A stretch of DNA of 64,000 bases. Origin: Flavobacterium sp. NKUCC04_CG. GTDB lineage: Bacteria > Bacteroidota > Bacteroidia > Flavobacteriales > Flavobacteriaceae. Position numbers and translations under genes: made by a program. The notes beneath the pieces are model-generated. The model saw only the letters and a list, made by a program, of their open reading frames with translations, was not told the DNA's origin and searched no databases. Below are positions 1 through 8,187 of this stretch, piece by piece; positions within the stretch are counted from its first letter, which is position 1; each line of letters opens with the position of its first letter. The stretch covers positions 22,342-86,341 of the forward strand of contig NZ_JAHKRA010000013.1 in NCBI RefSeq assembly GCF_019345525.1, written 5' to 3'.

Positions 1-284
1 AATTTCAGCCTTGGGATTTGGAAAGACAATTTCAGCATGCGGCACGACAGGCATATATTGCTTTCGGTATGGCTATAGCAGCTGCTGCGGAACTAAAAGT
101 AGATGCTACTCCTATGGAGGGGTTTGACAATGCGATTTTGGACACTTTATTAGGCTTGGATAAAAGGGGATTAAAAAGTGTAACCCTGCTTCCTTTAGGT
201 TATAGAGATGAAGAAAACGATTGGTTGGCTCCACTAAAAAAAGTGCGATTTCCACTCGAGAAGATGTTGACCATAATAGAGTAA
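1..284 (+). CDS. Nitroreductase family protein, 3' end only
   Basis: The window opens inside this gene. The open frame runs from the first bases through a stop at 282-284 and gives about 94 residues. The stretch TPMEGFD followed by LGLDKRGLKSVTLLPLGYRDEENDW and a KVRFPLE ending matches the C-terminal region of NfsB-like, FMN-dependent NAD(P)H nitroreductases (family knowledge). These are homodimeric cytosolic enzymes that reduce nitroaromatics or quinones. No start codon lies in the window, so the first in-frame TTG at 18 should not be taken as the start. The stop codon sits inside a long terminator palindrome. The family call is firm; the substrate is unknown. Confidence 0.88.
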   Translation, partial: FQPWDLERQFQHAARQAYIAFGMAIAAAAELKVDATPMEGFDNAILDTLLGLDKRGLKSVTLLPLGYRDEENDWLAPLKKVRFPLEKMLTIIE

Positions 285-328
285 ACTATAAAAAAAGCTG
301 TCTTAAGACAGCTTTTTTTATAGTTTAC
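281..328. terminator. 48-bp perfect palindrome, intrinsic terminator
   Basis: The left arm 281-304 and right arm 305-328 are exact reverse complements, centred on TTAA, with AGCTGTC/GACAGCT at the core and runs of seven A and seven T outside it. The stop codon of the nitroreductase gene (282-284) is inside the left arm. It would work as a terminator on either strand. Confidence 0.85.
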
Positions 329-694
329 AAATTCAATCTGCACGGAATTCCCTATTAAAGGAGTGTAGTAATTGAAAAGTGTGGTAGGCTGCAATGCGCG
401 TAAACGAATTCGCGAATGTGCAAATTACCCTCATTTAAAAGCTTAAAAATTACCCAAAAATCATTTTTTTTGGACTAAAAACGACTTTTTGTCAAACTGA
501 TAATTTGGTAATTAAAGTGGCGATTTACCTGTTTTTACCTCCTATAACGAGGTGTTTTTCGATTTAACAAAGAATAATGCAATATAAAGTTCTTTTTTTA
601 GGAATACTTCTAAAGCGGGTATATTAGTTTTTCTAATTAGATTGTATTATATTCGTGATCTGTAATATTATTTATTTCATCATACGGTTTTACT
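329..694. other. Intergenic region without a recognisable gene
   Basis: I see no convincing ORF or tRNA in these 366 bases. At 389-425 there are traces of the octanucleotide repeat family found near 57.3 and 63.3 kb, including TCGCGAAT (410-417) and GTGCAAAT (418-425). The 10-bp palindrome ATTCGCGAAT is at 408-417. The rest is AT-rich and presumably holds the promoter of the E1 gene, although no clean TAnnTTTG element stands out. Confidence 0.6.
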
Positions 695-3100
695 ATGAAT
701 CAAACGGCTATAAAAGAACCTCTTTCTTTTGAAGATTTTAAAAAAGAAGTTCTACAAGACTATAAAATTGCGCGTACCAGTAGAGAATGTAGTTTATTGG
801 GAAGAAGAGAAGTGTTGACGGGAAAAGCGAAATTCGGAATTTTTGGAGATGGAAAAGAAGTGCCGCAATTAGCTATGGCCAAAGCCTTTCGCAATGGAGA
901 TTTTCGTTCGGGCTATTACCGCGATCAAACTTTTATGATGGCAATTGGAGCTTTGACTACGCAACAGTTTTTTGCAGGATTATTTGGTCATTCCGATTTG
1001 GACCACGATCCGATGTCGGCTGGAAGACAAATGGGAGGGCATTTTGCTACCCACAGTTTAGATGAAAATGGAAACTGGAAAAAACTAACAGCACAGAAAA
1101 ATTCTAGCGCCGATATTTCACCTACAGCAGGGCAAATGCCAAGATTGTTAGGTTTAGCACAGGCGTCAAAAGTATATAGAGAGTTCGCCAATATGGATGT
1201 AGAAAATAATTTTTCTGTATCGGGTAATGAAGTTGCTTGGGGTACTATTGGTAATGCTTCTACTTCTGAAGGTTTGTTTTTTGAAACCATCAATGCAGCT
1301 GGAGTACTACAGGTTCCTATGGTTATGAGTGTTTGGGACGATGAGTACGGTATTTCTGTACACGCCAAATACCAAACTACCAAAGAAAATATTTCTGAAA
1401 TACTCAAGGGGTTTCAGCGTGATGACGAACAAAAAGGTTACGAAATTATTAGAGTTGCCGGATGGGATTATGTTGCCTTAATTGAGGCTTATAATACCGC
1501 TTCTCAAATTGCGAGAGAACAACATGTACCGGTTTTAATTCACGTTCAACAATTAACTCAACCTCAGGGACATTCCACTTCGGGATCACATGAACGTTAC
1601 AAGAGCAAAGAGCGCTTGGAATGGGAAGTGGAGTTTGATTGTTTGTTGAAAATGAGAAATTGGATTATAGAAAACAATATAGCGACGGCCGACTCCTTAG
1701 ATGAATTGGATCAAATTCTTAAAAAAGAAGTATTAGAGGCTAAAAAAGCCGCTTGGAATGCTTATATAGATCCTATTAAAAAAGAGCGTACAGAATTCGT
1801 TGAATTGTTAAAAAGAGTAGCTCCCCAAAGTGCTCATCGCGATGTAATTGAACAAAGTGCTACGGAATTAGAGGCGATAAAAGAGCCTATTCGAAAAGAA
1901 ATTTTAACCGCAGCAAGAAAAATAATAAGACTGGTTGTTAATGAGGCTCCTCAGGCTGAAATGGCGCAGTTTATCAAGGCTTATTTTGAAAAAATTCAAC
2001 CTAAGTTCAGTTCTAATTTATATTCCAATTCCAAAGACAGTCTAGCGCATATTGTTGAAGTGCCTGTAACTTACAACGACGATGCCGAAGAAGTGGATGC
2101 GCGAGTTGTTTTAAGGGATAATTTTGAGGCCATTTTCAAAAAACATGAAAATGCATTGATTTTTGGTGAAGACTCGGGTAATATTGGTGATGTAAATCAG
2201 GGATTGGAAGGTTTGCAAGAAAAATTTGGAGCGACAAGAATTTCCGATACAGGAATTCGCGAAGCAACGATTTTAGGTCAAGGTATTGGAATGGCGATGC
2301 GCGGTCTAAGACCGATTGCAGAAATCCAATATTTGGACTATTTGTTATATGCTATTCAAATCATGAGTGATGATTTGGCAACGCTACAATATAGAACTTC
2401 AGGAAAACAAAAAGCACCACTTATAGTGCGTACTCGTGGTCATCGTTTAGAGGGAATCTGGCATTCTGGATCACCGATGGGTATGATTATCAATGCAATC
2501 AGAGGAATGCACGTATTGGTTCCGAGAAACATGACAAAAGCCGCTGGTTTTTATAATGCTTTATTGGAAACAGACGAGCCGGCCTTGGTTATTGAGTGTT
2601 TAAACGGTTACCGTTTGAAAGAGAATATGCCTAATAATTTAGGAGAATTTAAAACGCCGATTGGAGTGGTAGAAACCATGAAAGAAGGTAAGGATATCAC
2701 GGTGGTTTCCTATGGGTCAACCCTACGTGTAATCGAACAAGCAGCAGCTGAATTACTCGAATTGGGAATCGAAGTGGAATTAATAGATTGCCAATCACTT
2801 TTGCCGTTTGATATAACACATCAAGTGGCGGCGAGTTTAAAGAAAACCAACCGTTTATTGGTGGTAGATGAAGACGTTCCGGGAGGAGCATCGGCTTACT
2901 TATTGCAGGAAATCGTTGAAACGCAAGGCGGTTATCGTTATTTAGACAGTGCGCCTCAGACGCTTACTGCTAAGGCACACAGACCTTCTTACGGAACAGA
3001 TGGAGATTATTTTTCTAAACCATCTTCCGAGGATGTTTTTGAAAAAATTTATGCAATAATGAACGAGGCAAATCCAATCAAATATCCAAGTTTATATTAA
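695..3100 (+). CDS. Fused E1 alpha/beta component of a 2-oxoacid (probably branched-chain) dehydrogenase
   Basis: This 801-residue protein joins the alpha and beta chains of the thiamine-diphosphate E1 component, which decarboxylates a 2-oxo acid and passes the acyl group to lipoyl-E2. The alpha half (about 1-390) carries the TPP-binding stretch GTIGNASTSEG near 182-192 followed by FETINAAGVLQVPMV. In most relatives this motif reads GDGxxxEG, so Asn replaces the usual metal-binding Asp. The beta half begins near residue 450 with FGEDSG and continues through RISDTGIRE, AEIQYLDYL and the C-terminal domain with DEDVPGGASAYLLQE. Fused E1 chains of this kind are common in Flavobacteriia and usually annotated as 2-oxoisovalerate dehydrogenase; substrate choice is inference. 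It has its own terminator. Confidence 0.9.
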   Translation: MNQTAIKEPLSFEDFKKEVLQDYKIARTSRECSLLGRREVLTGKAKFGIFGDGKEVPQLAMAKAFRNGDFRSGYYRDQTFMMAIGALTTQQFFAGLFGHSDLDHDPMSAGRQMGGHFATHSLDENGNWKKLTAQKNSSADISPTAGQMPRLLGLAQASKVYREFANMDVENNFSVSGNEVAWGTIGNASTSEGLFFETINAAGVLQVPMVMSVWDDEYGISVHAKYQTTKENISEILKGFQRDDEQKGYEIIRVAGWDYVALIEAYNTASQIAREQHVPVLIHVQQLTQPQGHSTSGSHERYKSKERLEWEVEFDCLLKMRNWIIENNIATADSLDELDQILKKEVLEAKKAAWNAYIDPIKKERTEFVELLKRVAPQSAHRDVIEQSATELEAIKEPIRKEILTAARKIIRLVVNEAPQAEMAQFIKAYFEKIQPKFSSNLYSNSKDSLAHIVEVPVTYNDDAEEVDARVVLRDNFEAIFKKHENALIFGEDSGNIGDVNQGLEGLQEKFGATRISDTGIREATILGQGIGMAMRGLRPIAEIQYLDYLLYAIQIMSDDLATLQYRTSGKQKAPLIVRTRGHRLEGIWHSGSPMGMIINAIRGMHVLVPRNMTKAAGFYNALLETDEPALVIECLNGYRLKENMPNNLGEFKTPIGVVETMKEGKDITVVSYGSTLRVIEQAAAELLELGIEVELIDCQSLLPFDITHQVAASLKKTNRLLVVDEDVPGGASAYLLQEIVETQGGYRYLDSAPQTLTAKAHRPSYGTDGDYFSKPSSEDVFEKIYAIMNEANPIKYPSLY

Positions 3101-3121
3101 TTCGAATTATATTTTTGGTAC

Positions 3122-3154
3122 AAAAAGGGCTTTTCTTATGAAAAGCCCTTTTTT
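3122..3154 (+). terminator. Terminator after the E1 gene
   Basis: AAAAAGGGCTTTTC and GAAAAGCCCTTTTTT form a strong hairpin with a TTAT loop and a T-run, 22 bases past the stop codon. Confidence 0.85.
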
Positions 3155-3477
3155 ATTTATAAGATTTTAAGTTCCTTTTTTAAGGAATAATGCAACCACC
3201 TTATTGTATACAACACGGATTCGCAGCTAAAAACGAGCTAGTGTTGTACGGACTTTTCTACTAGGAAACAAGTAGATAAAAAGAACCTTATAATAAAAGC
3301 TTAACTGATTGTCCTTTTTTTTTAGGATAGGAATTACAAACTATACCGGCTTTTAACTTTTTCTCAGTAAATACAACTTGAGTTCTAGGGTTTTGACCAG
3401 TAAAATTGATAGCTAAATATTATGATAGCATATAAAATATCATTATTTTTGCACATTGTTTTAAACATAGCTATATT
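3155..3477. other. Intergenic region with nested inverted repeats; possible structured RNA or leader
   Basis: No ORF is convincing here. TACAACAC (3209-3216) pairs exactly with GTGTTGTA (3241-3248) and encloses two AGCT motifs. A second hairpin is formed by CTTTTCTACT (3253-3262) and the complementary bases in 3271-3283. Further downstream a -7 box TATTTTTG lies at 3444-3451, 26 bases before the next start codon. The hairpins could belong to a small RNA or simply be spacer; I cannot decide from sequence alone. Confidence 0.4.
3444..3451 (+). promoter_or_regulatory. Likely -7 element for the serine-palmitoyltransferase-like gene
   Basis: TATTTTTG fits the Bacteroidota consensus TAnnTTTG and is followed by CACA. 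The ATG at 3478 leaves a leader of about 20 bases. No clear TTTG lies at the -33 position. Confidence 0.5.
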
Positions 3478-4746
3478 ATGATAAATGATTTATTCGACAG
3501 AATACATAAAAGTAAAGGACCGCTAGGAAAATGGGCTTCACAAGCTGAAGGATATTACGTGTTCCCAAAATTAGAAGGACCTTTGTCTAATCGTATGATG
3601 TTTCATGGCAAAGAAATTATCAATTGGAGTATCAACGATTACCTCGGATTGTCTAATCATCCCGAAGTGCGTCGCGTTGATGCTGAAGCAGCAGCAGAAT
3701 ATGGTGCCGCATATCCTATGGGAGCGAGAATGATGTCTGGACATACAACCATGCACGAACAACTTCAAGATGAATTGGCTGCTTTTGTACAAAAAGAAGC
3801 TGCTTATTTATTGAATTTTGGCTATCAAGGAATGGTTTCTATTATTGATGCATTGGTAACGAAAAACGATATTATCGTTTATGATGTGGACTCACATGCT
3901 TGTATTATCGACGGTGTTCGTCTACATATGGGTAAACGTTTTACTTACAAACACAATGATATTGAAAGTTTTGAAAAAAACTTACAACGCGCTACTAAAA
4001 TGGCAGAAACCACTGGAGGAGGAATCCTAGTGATTACCGAAGGTGTTTTTGGTATGCGAGGACAACAAGGAAAATTAAAAGAAATTATCGCTTTAAAAGA
4101 TCGTTATAACTTTAGACTGTTGGTTGATGATGCCCATGGGTTTGGTACCTTAGGAGCAACAGGAGCTGGAGCAGGTGAGGAACAAGCTTGTCAAGACGGT
4201 ATTGACGTTTATTTTTCTACTTTTGCAAAATCAATGGCGAGTATCGGTGCATTTGTTGCTGCTGATCAAGACATCATCGATTATTTAAAATACAATTTGA
4301 GATCTCAAATGTTTGCAAAAGCACTTCCAATGATATTTGTTAAAGGAGCGCTTACCCGTTTGAATCTTTTGAGAACCCAACCGGAACTTAAAGCCAAACT
4401 TTGGGAAAATGTAAATGCGTTGCAAAACGGATTAAAAGATAGAGGTTTTAATATAGGTGATACCAATACCTGTGTTACACCCGTATATCTAGAAGGAAGT
4501 ATTCCGGAAGCTATGGTAATGGTTAATGACTTAAGAGAGAATTATAATGTTTTCTTGTCGATTGTTGTTTATCCTGTGATTCCTAAAGGGATTATCTTGT
4601 TGAGAATGATACCGACTACGACACATACTATGGAAGATATTTCTGAAACTTTAGCAGCTTATGAAGCGATTAGAGAGAAATTAGAAAACGGTACTTATAA
4701 GGAAATTGCTAGCAGAACTACGGTTGATGTTAGTAATGCATCATAA
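3478..4746 (+). CDS. Serine palmitoyltransferase-type alpha-oxoamine synthase (PLP enzyme)
   Basis: This 422-residue fold-type I PLP enzyme condenses an amino acid with an acyl-CoA. Landmarks are NDYLGLSNHP, the ring-stacking His near 140 (DVDSHACIIDG), VDDAHG at 216-221 where Asp218 would hold the pyridine nitrogen, and the Schiff-base lysine 251 in STFAKSMASIG. In Bacteroidota, close relatives are serine palmitoyltransferases starting sphingolipid synthesis, or cysteate acyltransferases starting capnine (sulfonolipid) synthesis. Sequence reading cannot separate the two. KBL and BioF belong to the same superfamily but are less likely given the N-terminal extension. The GNAT protein encoded convergently next door may act on the product. 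Confidence 0.85.
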   Translation: MINDLFDRIHKSKGPLGKWASQAEGYYVFPKLEGPLSNRMMFHGKEIINWSINDYLGLSNHPEVRRVDAEAAAEYGAAYPMGARMMSGHTTMHEQLQDELAAFVQKEAAYLLNFGYQGMVSIIDALVTKNDIIVYDVDSHACIIDGVRLHMGKRFTYKHNDIESFEKNLQRATKMAETTGGGILVITEGVFGMRGQQGKLKEIIALKDRYNFRLLVDDAHGFGTLGATGAGAGEEQACQDGIDVYFSTFAKSMASIGAFVAADQDIIDYLKYNLRSQMFAKALPMIFVKGALTRLNLLRTQPELKAKLWENVNALQNGLKDRGFNIGDTNTCVTPVYLEGSIPEAMVMVNDLRENYNVFLSIVVYPVIPKGIILLRMIPTTTHTMEDISETLAAYEAIREKLENGTYKEIASRTTVDVSNAS

Positions 4747-4764
4747 GTAGTAGTCGTTATAAAT

Positions 4765-4797
4765 AAAAAAAGCTTCCATTTTGGAAGCTTTTTTTAT
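4765..4797. terminator. Terminator after the serine-palmitoyltransferase-like gene
   Basis: AAAAAAAGCTTCCA and TGGAAGCTTTTTTT form a near-perfect hairpin between convergent genes, so it can serve both strands. Confidence 0.85.
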
Positions 4798-4846
4798 AGG
4801 TAAATATTTTTGGGGGCGAAGCTTAATATAAATATCCTAAACAACT

Positions 4847-5965
4847 CTAGCTGAGCTCTTTTCTAAACGTTTTTCTCCTCTTGTGTATTACCGGACTAAA
4901 TTGTTTCCATAATTGCTGTATTTTGTTGTTTTCGACCAACAGCGGATTGGTTTCGATTAAGGAGATACCTTTCTTAGTGAAATTGTCGTAAATCTCTTTA
5001 AACATTAAAGCATTGATGCCTTTGTTTTGATATTCTGGATCGATTCCAATCAGGTAAAACTCGGCGTGATTGTTTTTTTTCATCGCTTGCAACAAATGCC
5101 AAAACCCAAACGGAAACAAACTGCCATTGGCTTTTTGAAATGCTCTCGAAAAAGAAGGCATAGTAATGGAAAAACCAATCATTTTATGGTTTCTATCCAT
5201 AACACAGGATATAAAATCGGGATGTATAAACGACAGATATTTTTCTTTATAATGTTCTATTTGGAATTGCTGTATCGGTACAAAACTCTGTAAGTTTGCA
5301 TAAGTTTTATTGAGTAAACCAAACATTTCATCAACATAGGGTAGCAGTTCCTTAATCGTTTTAAACTCGAGTAGCTTGACCTCATAGCGCTTGGAAACCA
5401 AATCGGCCATTAGATTGATTTTGTCGGGATTAAAAGTGTTGATGTCCAATTTGTATTCAAGCCATTCCGCTTCGGTTTGATAACCCAGCTGCTCCAAATG
5501 GCGAGGATAATATTCCAAATTGTAAATACCAATCATGGTGGCAATATATTCGAATCCTTCGGTCAGCATGCCCGCCTTGTCCATATTTGAAAATCCCATG
5601 GGGCCTTCTGTATATGCCAATTGATTTTCACGACCGAATTCTTCTACTTTTTCAAGTAAAGCCCGAGTTACATTTATATCGTCGATCATTTCGAGCCAAC
5701 CAAATCGAACTTTTGATTTTTTCAACTCCTTAACTTCTGTCCAATTGATGCTTCCCGCAATGCGCCCTACTATTTTCCCGTCTTTATAGGCTAAGAAAAA
5801 TTTGACGCTTACGCTTTTAAAAATGTCATTTTTTTGATTAAAACTTTTATATTCATCCTTTATCAAAGGGGGAACCCAATAGGCATTTCCCTTGTATAAT
5901 TCAAATGGAAATTTTACAAAATCCATCATTTCTCGTTTGCTAATAGCTTCTTTTATTTCAATCAT
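4847..5965 (-). CDS. GNAT-fold acyltransferase-like protein next to the serine-palmitoyltransferase-like gene
   Basis: The protein has 372 residues from ATG at 5965; a GTG one codon upstream is also possible. The N-terminal part (FELYKGNAYWVPPL, then FFLAYKDGKIVGRIAG) and the C-terminal part (FYLIGIDPEYQNKGINALMFKEIYD) have the look of GNAT acyltransferase subdomains, with NKGIN in the acyl-CoA pyrophosphate-binding position. Relatives in Flavobacteriia are often labelled GTP cyclohydrolase or hypothetical. In Caulobacter, the bacterial ceramide synthase has a GNAT fold. The position beside the alpha-oxoamine synthase therefore suggests N-acylation of a long-chain base, but this is inference. 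It is the last gene of a minus-strand pair, 5 bases after the outer-membrane protein gene. Confidence 0.7.
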   Translation of the reverse strand: MIEIKEAISKREMMDFVKFPFELYKGNAYWVPPLIKDEYKSFNQKNDIFKSVSVKFFLAYKDGKIVGRIAGSINWTEVKELKKSKVRFGWLEMIDDINVTRALLEKVEEFGRENQLAYTEGPMGFSNMDKAGMLTEGFEYIATMIGIYNLEYYPRHLEQLGYQTEAEWLEYKLDINTFNPDKINLMADLVSKRYEVKLLEFKTIKELLPYVDEMFGLLNKTYANLQSFVPIQQFQIEHYKEKYLSFIHPDFISCVMDRNHKMIGFSITMPSFSRAFQKANGSLFPFGFWHLLQAMKKNNHAEFYLIGIDPEYQNKGINALMFKEIYDNFTKKGISLIETNPLLVENNKIQQLWKQFSPVIHKRRKTFRKELS

Positions 5966-5970
5966 CACGT

Positions 5971-6846
5971 TTATTTTAATTCCACATCGCGGTGATTCTT
6001 ATCAAATCGCCAAGAAAGACCTACTTGTGCAAAAAATGAGGCATGCCCTTCGCGTTGATTCATACCAGCGGCTAGGTCTATCTGCATGTTTTTATCAATT
6101 AGGTTGGCAGTGCCCACTCTGTAATTCATTTCTTTGTAAAAATCATTTTTATAACCTTGATTTTCTGCAAATACAGACCAGTGATTATTGATGCCATGGG
6201 TAAGTGTTACTATATAACTATAACCTCTAAATTCTTCAGAGCTGATTTTGTCGGCTATTAAATTCGTAATTAAGGCCCATTTTTCGCTAAAGTGTTGCTG
6301 GGCGATAAGAATGACCTTTGGGCTTATTTCGGGCTCCTCAGGGCTTGAAAAGACGCCTGTTGGCTTTGATGTAGCTGCGGCATAAACCGCTACTGCGGGA
6401 ATTAAGCGACGCCACTTAAATCGTTGATTGGCTTTCCAGCTGTAAATATTTATTTTTTCTTCGTAGTTTTTAAAAGGATCATAAATTAAATACTTTGCAC
6501 CAACTTCTATATTGGAAAAACCTGTGGTCGCTGATGTGTTGATGGCCTGCCCATCTACGGGTTTGTAAAAATGCTGTTTGGCGAAATTGAAATCGGCTAC
6601 CAGCTCTAAAGATTCAAAGAAAGCGCCATAGCGCAGTTGTAATTCTGCGGCATATTGGTTTTTAACATGGTCTGTAACTGGATCATCGTGATAGGTGGCA
6701 CCTGCTTCCAATTGTAAAACTGTCTTTCCTACGGAAAAAGCACCCATGGATTGACTTGGTCTGTTGGAGTTAATTTCGCTGGTATGTTGAGCTTGTAAGA
6801 CACAAGTGAAGAGCAAAGCCAGTAGTACTGTGAGTTTTTGAAGCAT
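5971..6846 (-). CDS. Outer-membrane beta-barrel protein, phenol-degradation MetA-like family
   Basis: From ATG at 6846 the protein has 291 residues. A signal peptide (MLQKLTVLLALLFTCVLQAQ) is followed by SEINSNRPSQSMGAFSVGKTVLQLEAG, the typical opening of the putative MetA-pathway or transporter-like outer-membrane family. Alternating polar and aromatic strands and a C-terminal FFAQVGLSWRF strand fit a beta barrel. An in-frame TTG at 6855 is less likely because ATG gives the better signal peptide. It is transcribed just ahead of the GNAT gene with a 5-base gap, so the two are probably co-expressed. The transported substrate is unknown. Confidence 0.75.
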   Translation of the reverse strand: MLQKLTVLLALLFTCVLQAQHTSEINSNRPSQSMGAFSVGKTVLQLEAGATYHDDPVTDHVKNQYAAELQLRYGAFFESLELVADFNFAKQHFYKPVDGQAINTSATTGFSNIEVGAKYLIYDPFKNYEEKINIYSWKANQRFKWRRLIPAVAVYAAATSKPTGVFSSPEEPEISPKVILIAQQHFSEKWALITNLIADKISSEEFRGYSYIVTLTHGINNHWSVFAENQGYKNDFYKEMNYRVGTANLIDKNMQIDLAAGMNQREGHASFFAQVGLSWRFDKNHRDVELK

Positions 6847-6896
6847 TTTAAGCAATTTAGTTTCTCAAAAATAAAGAAATATAATGAAAGGCCGAG

Positions 6897-7559
6897 TTAT
6901 AGTTTTCGTATAATGATGATTTCGTTGTGATTTTGAATTTTCGACAAGCGACGGACGTAATATTCGCTGGAATCAAAGAGTTTTAGGTATGCTGTGTTTC
7001 TATCCGTGTGCTCGGATACCAGTGTAATGGTGTTGAATAAAAGATAGGAATTGGTGCGCATCATCTTTTGTAAGTGATGAACGAAATAACTTTCAAATAA
7101 AAAACCAGGCATTTCTGCATCTTGAAAAATATCGACCAGAATTAAATCATAGTGCCTGGTGTTTTTTAAAGCAAATTCAAAAGCATCGCCTAAGATGATT
7201 TCGTGATTTTCGAACTCGTCTAGCTTAAAATATTTTTTGGCGATATCAAGAACCGTGGGATCGAGTTCTACACTGGTTATTTTTTTGCCAAATCCAATGT
7301 CACGACGTAGAGTATGGATAACACTGCCTGCTCCTAAACCCAACACCAGAACGGATTGCATTTTCTTGATTTGGTGGAATCCTATAGTTTGCAATCCTTT
7401 TCTTAAGATTTTCTGTAAGTTGCCGTAAGAATAGTTGGTATGGGGCGTGTCTAAAACCAGTTTGCCGTTGTTCCAACTCACCTCTAAAGTATCGTTTATC
7501 TTAGAGGAAAACACTTTTGCTTTTATTGGAATAAAAAAACTGAGGAAACGCGCGACCAT
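6897..7559 (-). CDS. Spermidine-synthase-like methyltransferase-fold protein
   Basis: The 220-residue protein from ATG at 7559 has a Rossmann core: VLVLGLGAGSVIHTLRR, then VELDPTVLDIAKKYF, GDAFEFALKN and YDLILVDIFQD. These are the substrate and cofactor motifs of the spermidine synthase superfamily. Its N-terminal part (LEVSWNNGKLVLDTPHTNYSYGNLQKIL) is a short beta tetramerisation region. The usual polyamine-contact residues cannot be verified by eye, so true aminopropyl transfer is uncertain; many bacterial members are uncharacterised. An upstream TTG at 7580 would add seven residues with no support. It is divergent from the plsC-like gene across 55 bases. Confidence 0.75.
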   Translation of the reverse strand: MVARFLSFFIPIKAKVFSSKINDTLEVSWNNGKLVLDTPHTNYSYGNLQKILRKGLQTIGFHQIKKMQSVLVLGLGAGSVIHTLRRDIGFGKKITSVELDPTVLDIAKKYFKLDEFENHEIILGDAFEFALKNTRHYDLILVDIFQDAEMPGFLFESYFVHHLQKMMRTNSYLLFNTITLVSEHTDRNTAYLKLFDSSEYYVRRLSKIQNHNEIIIIRKL

Positions 7560-7614
7560 ATTTTCAATTGTTAAGTACAAATATAAATGTATTTTAGCAG
7601 CATATAAATGAGAA

Positions 7615-8187
7615 ATGAAGAAAAAGCTTTACCAATGGATTTTCCACAACCTTATGGGATGGAAGATTTCGGGGACTATTGATCCAGAAATAAAAAAATG
7701 CGTGATGATTGTGGTGCCACATACCAGTTGGCACGATTTTTATTTAGGTGTTTTTACAAGGGGGATTATGGAGATGGATATGAATTTTGTAGCCAAAAAG
7801 GAGTTGTTTCTATTTCCGTTCAATTATTATTTTAATTGGATGGGGGGAGCCGCATTAGATCGACGTAAAAAAAGTAATAAAGTAGAAGCTATAGCCGATA
7901 TCTTTGAAGAGAAAGAAATATTTCGTTTGGCTATTGCTCCAGAGGGAACTCGAAAAAAAGTGGGTACGTGGAAAACGGGGTTTTATTATATTGCTCAGCG
8001 CGCTGGCGTTCCGATTATTCCCGTTGCCTTTGATTACGGAAAAAAAGAAGTCAAATTTTTTCCACCTTTTTATCCTACGGATAAAGCTGATGCCGATATC
8101 CAATACTTACAAAATTTGTATCGCGGAATTAAAGGGAAAAAAGCCAATTATAGTTATGAACCGGATTCCGATGAATTAGGGGTATAG
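7615..8187 (+). CDS. PlsC-like 1-acyl-glycerol-phosphate acyltransferase family protein
   Basis: This 190-residue protein has the acyltransferase signature H-x4-D at 36-41 (HTSWHD) and the substrate-binding block APEGTRKKVGTWKTGFYYIAQ followed by VPIIPVAFDYG. These are conserved in enzymes that acylate lysophosphatidic acid or related lipids at the inner membrane. It lacks an obvious N-terminal membrane anchor and is shorter than the classic 240-residue PlsC, as is common for this flavobacterial subgroup. The last 34 bases overlap the 3' end of the convergent regulator gene. The exact acceptor lipid cannot be read from sequence. Confidence 0.82.
   Translation: MKKKLYQWIFHNLMGWKISGTIDPEIKKCVMIVVPHTSWHDFYLGVFTRGIMEMDMNFVAKKELFLFPFNYYFNWMGGAALDRRKKSNKVEAIADIFEEKEIFRLAIAPEGTRKKVGTWKTGFYYIAQRAGVPIIPVAFDYGKKEVKFFPPFYPTDKADADIQYLQNLYRGIKGKKANYSYEPDSDELGV

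Noticed and set aside
988..1407. 139-codon minus-strand frame within the E1 gene
   Set aside because: It lies wholly inside a strongly conserved plus-strand gene and resembles nothing known; a shadow frame.
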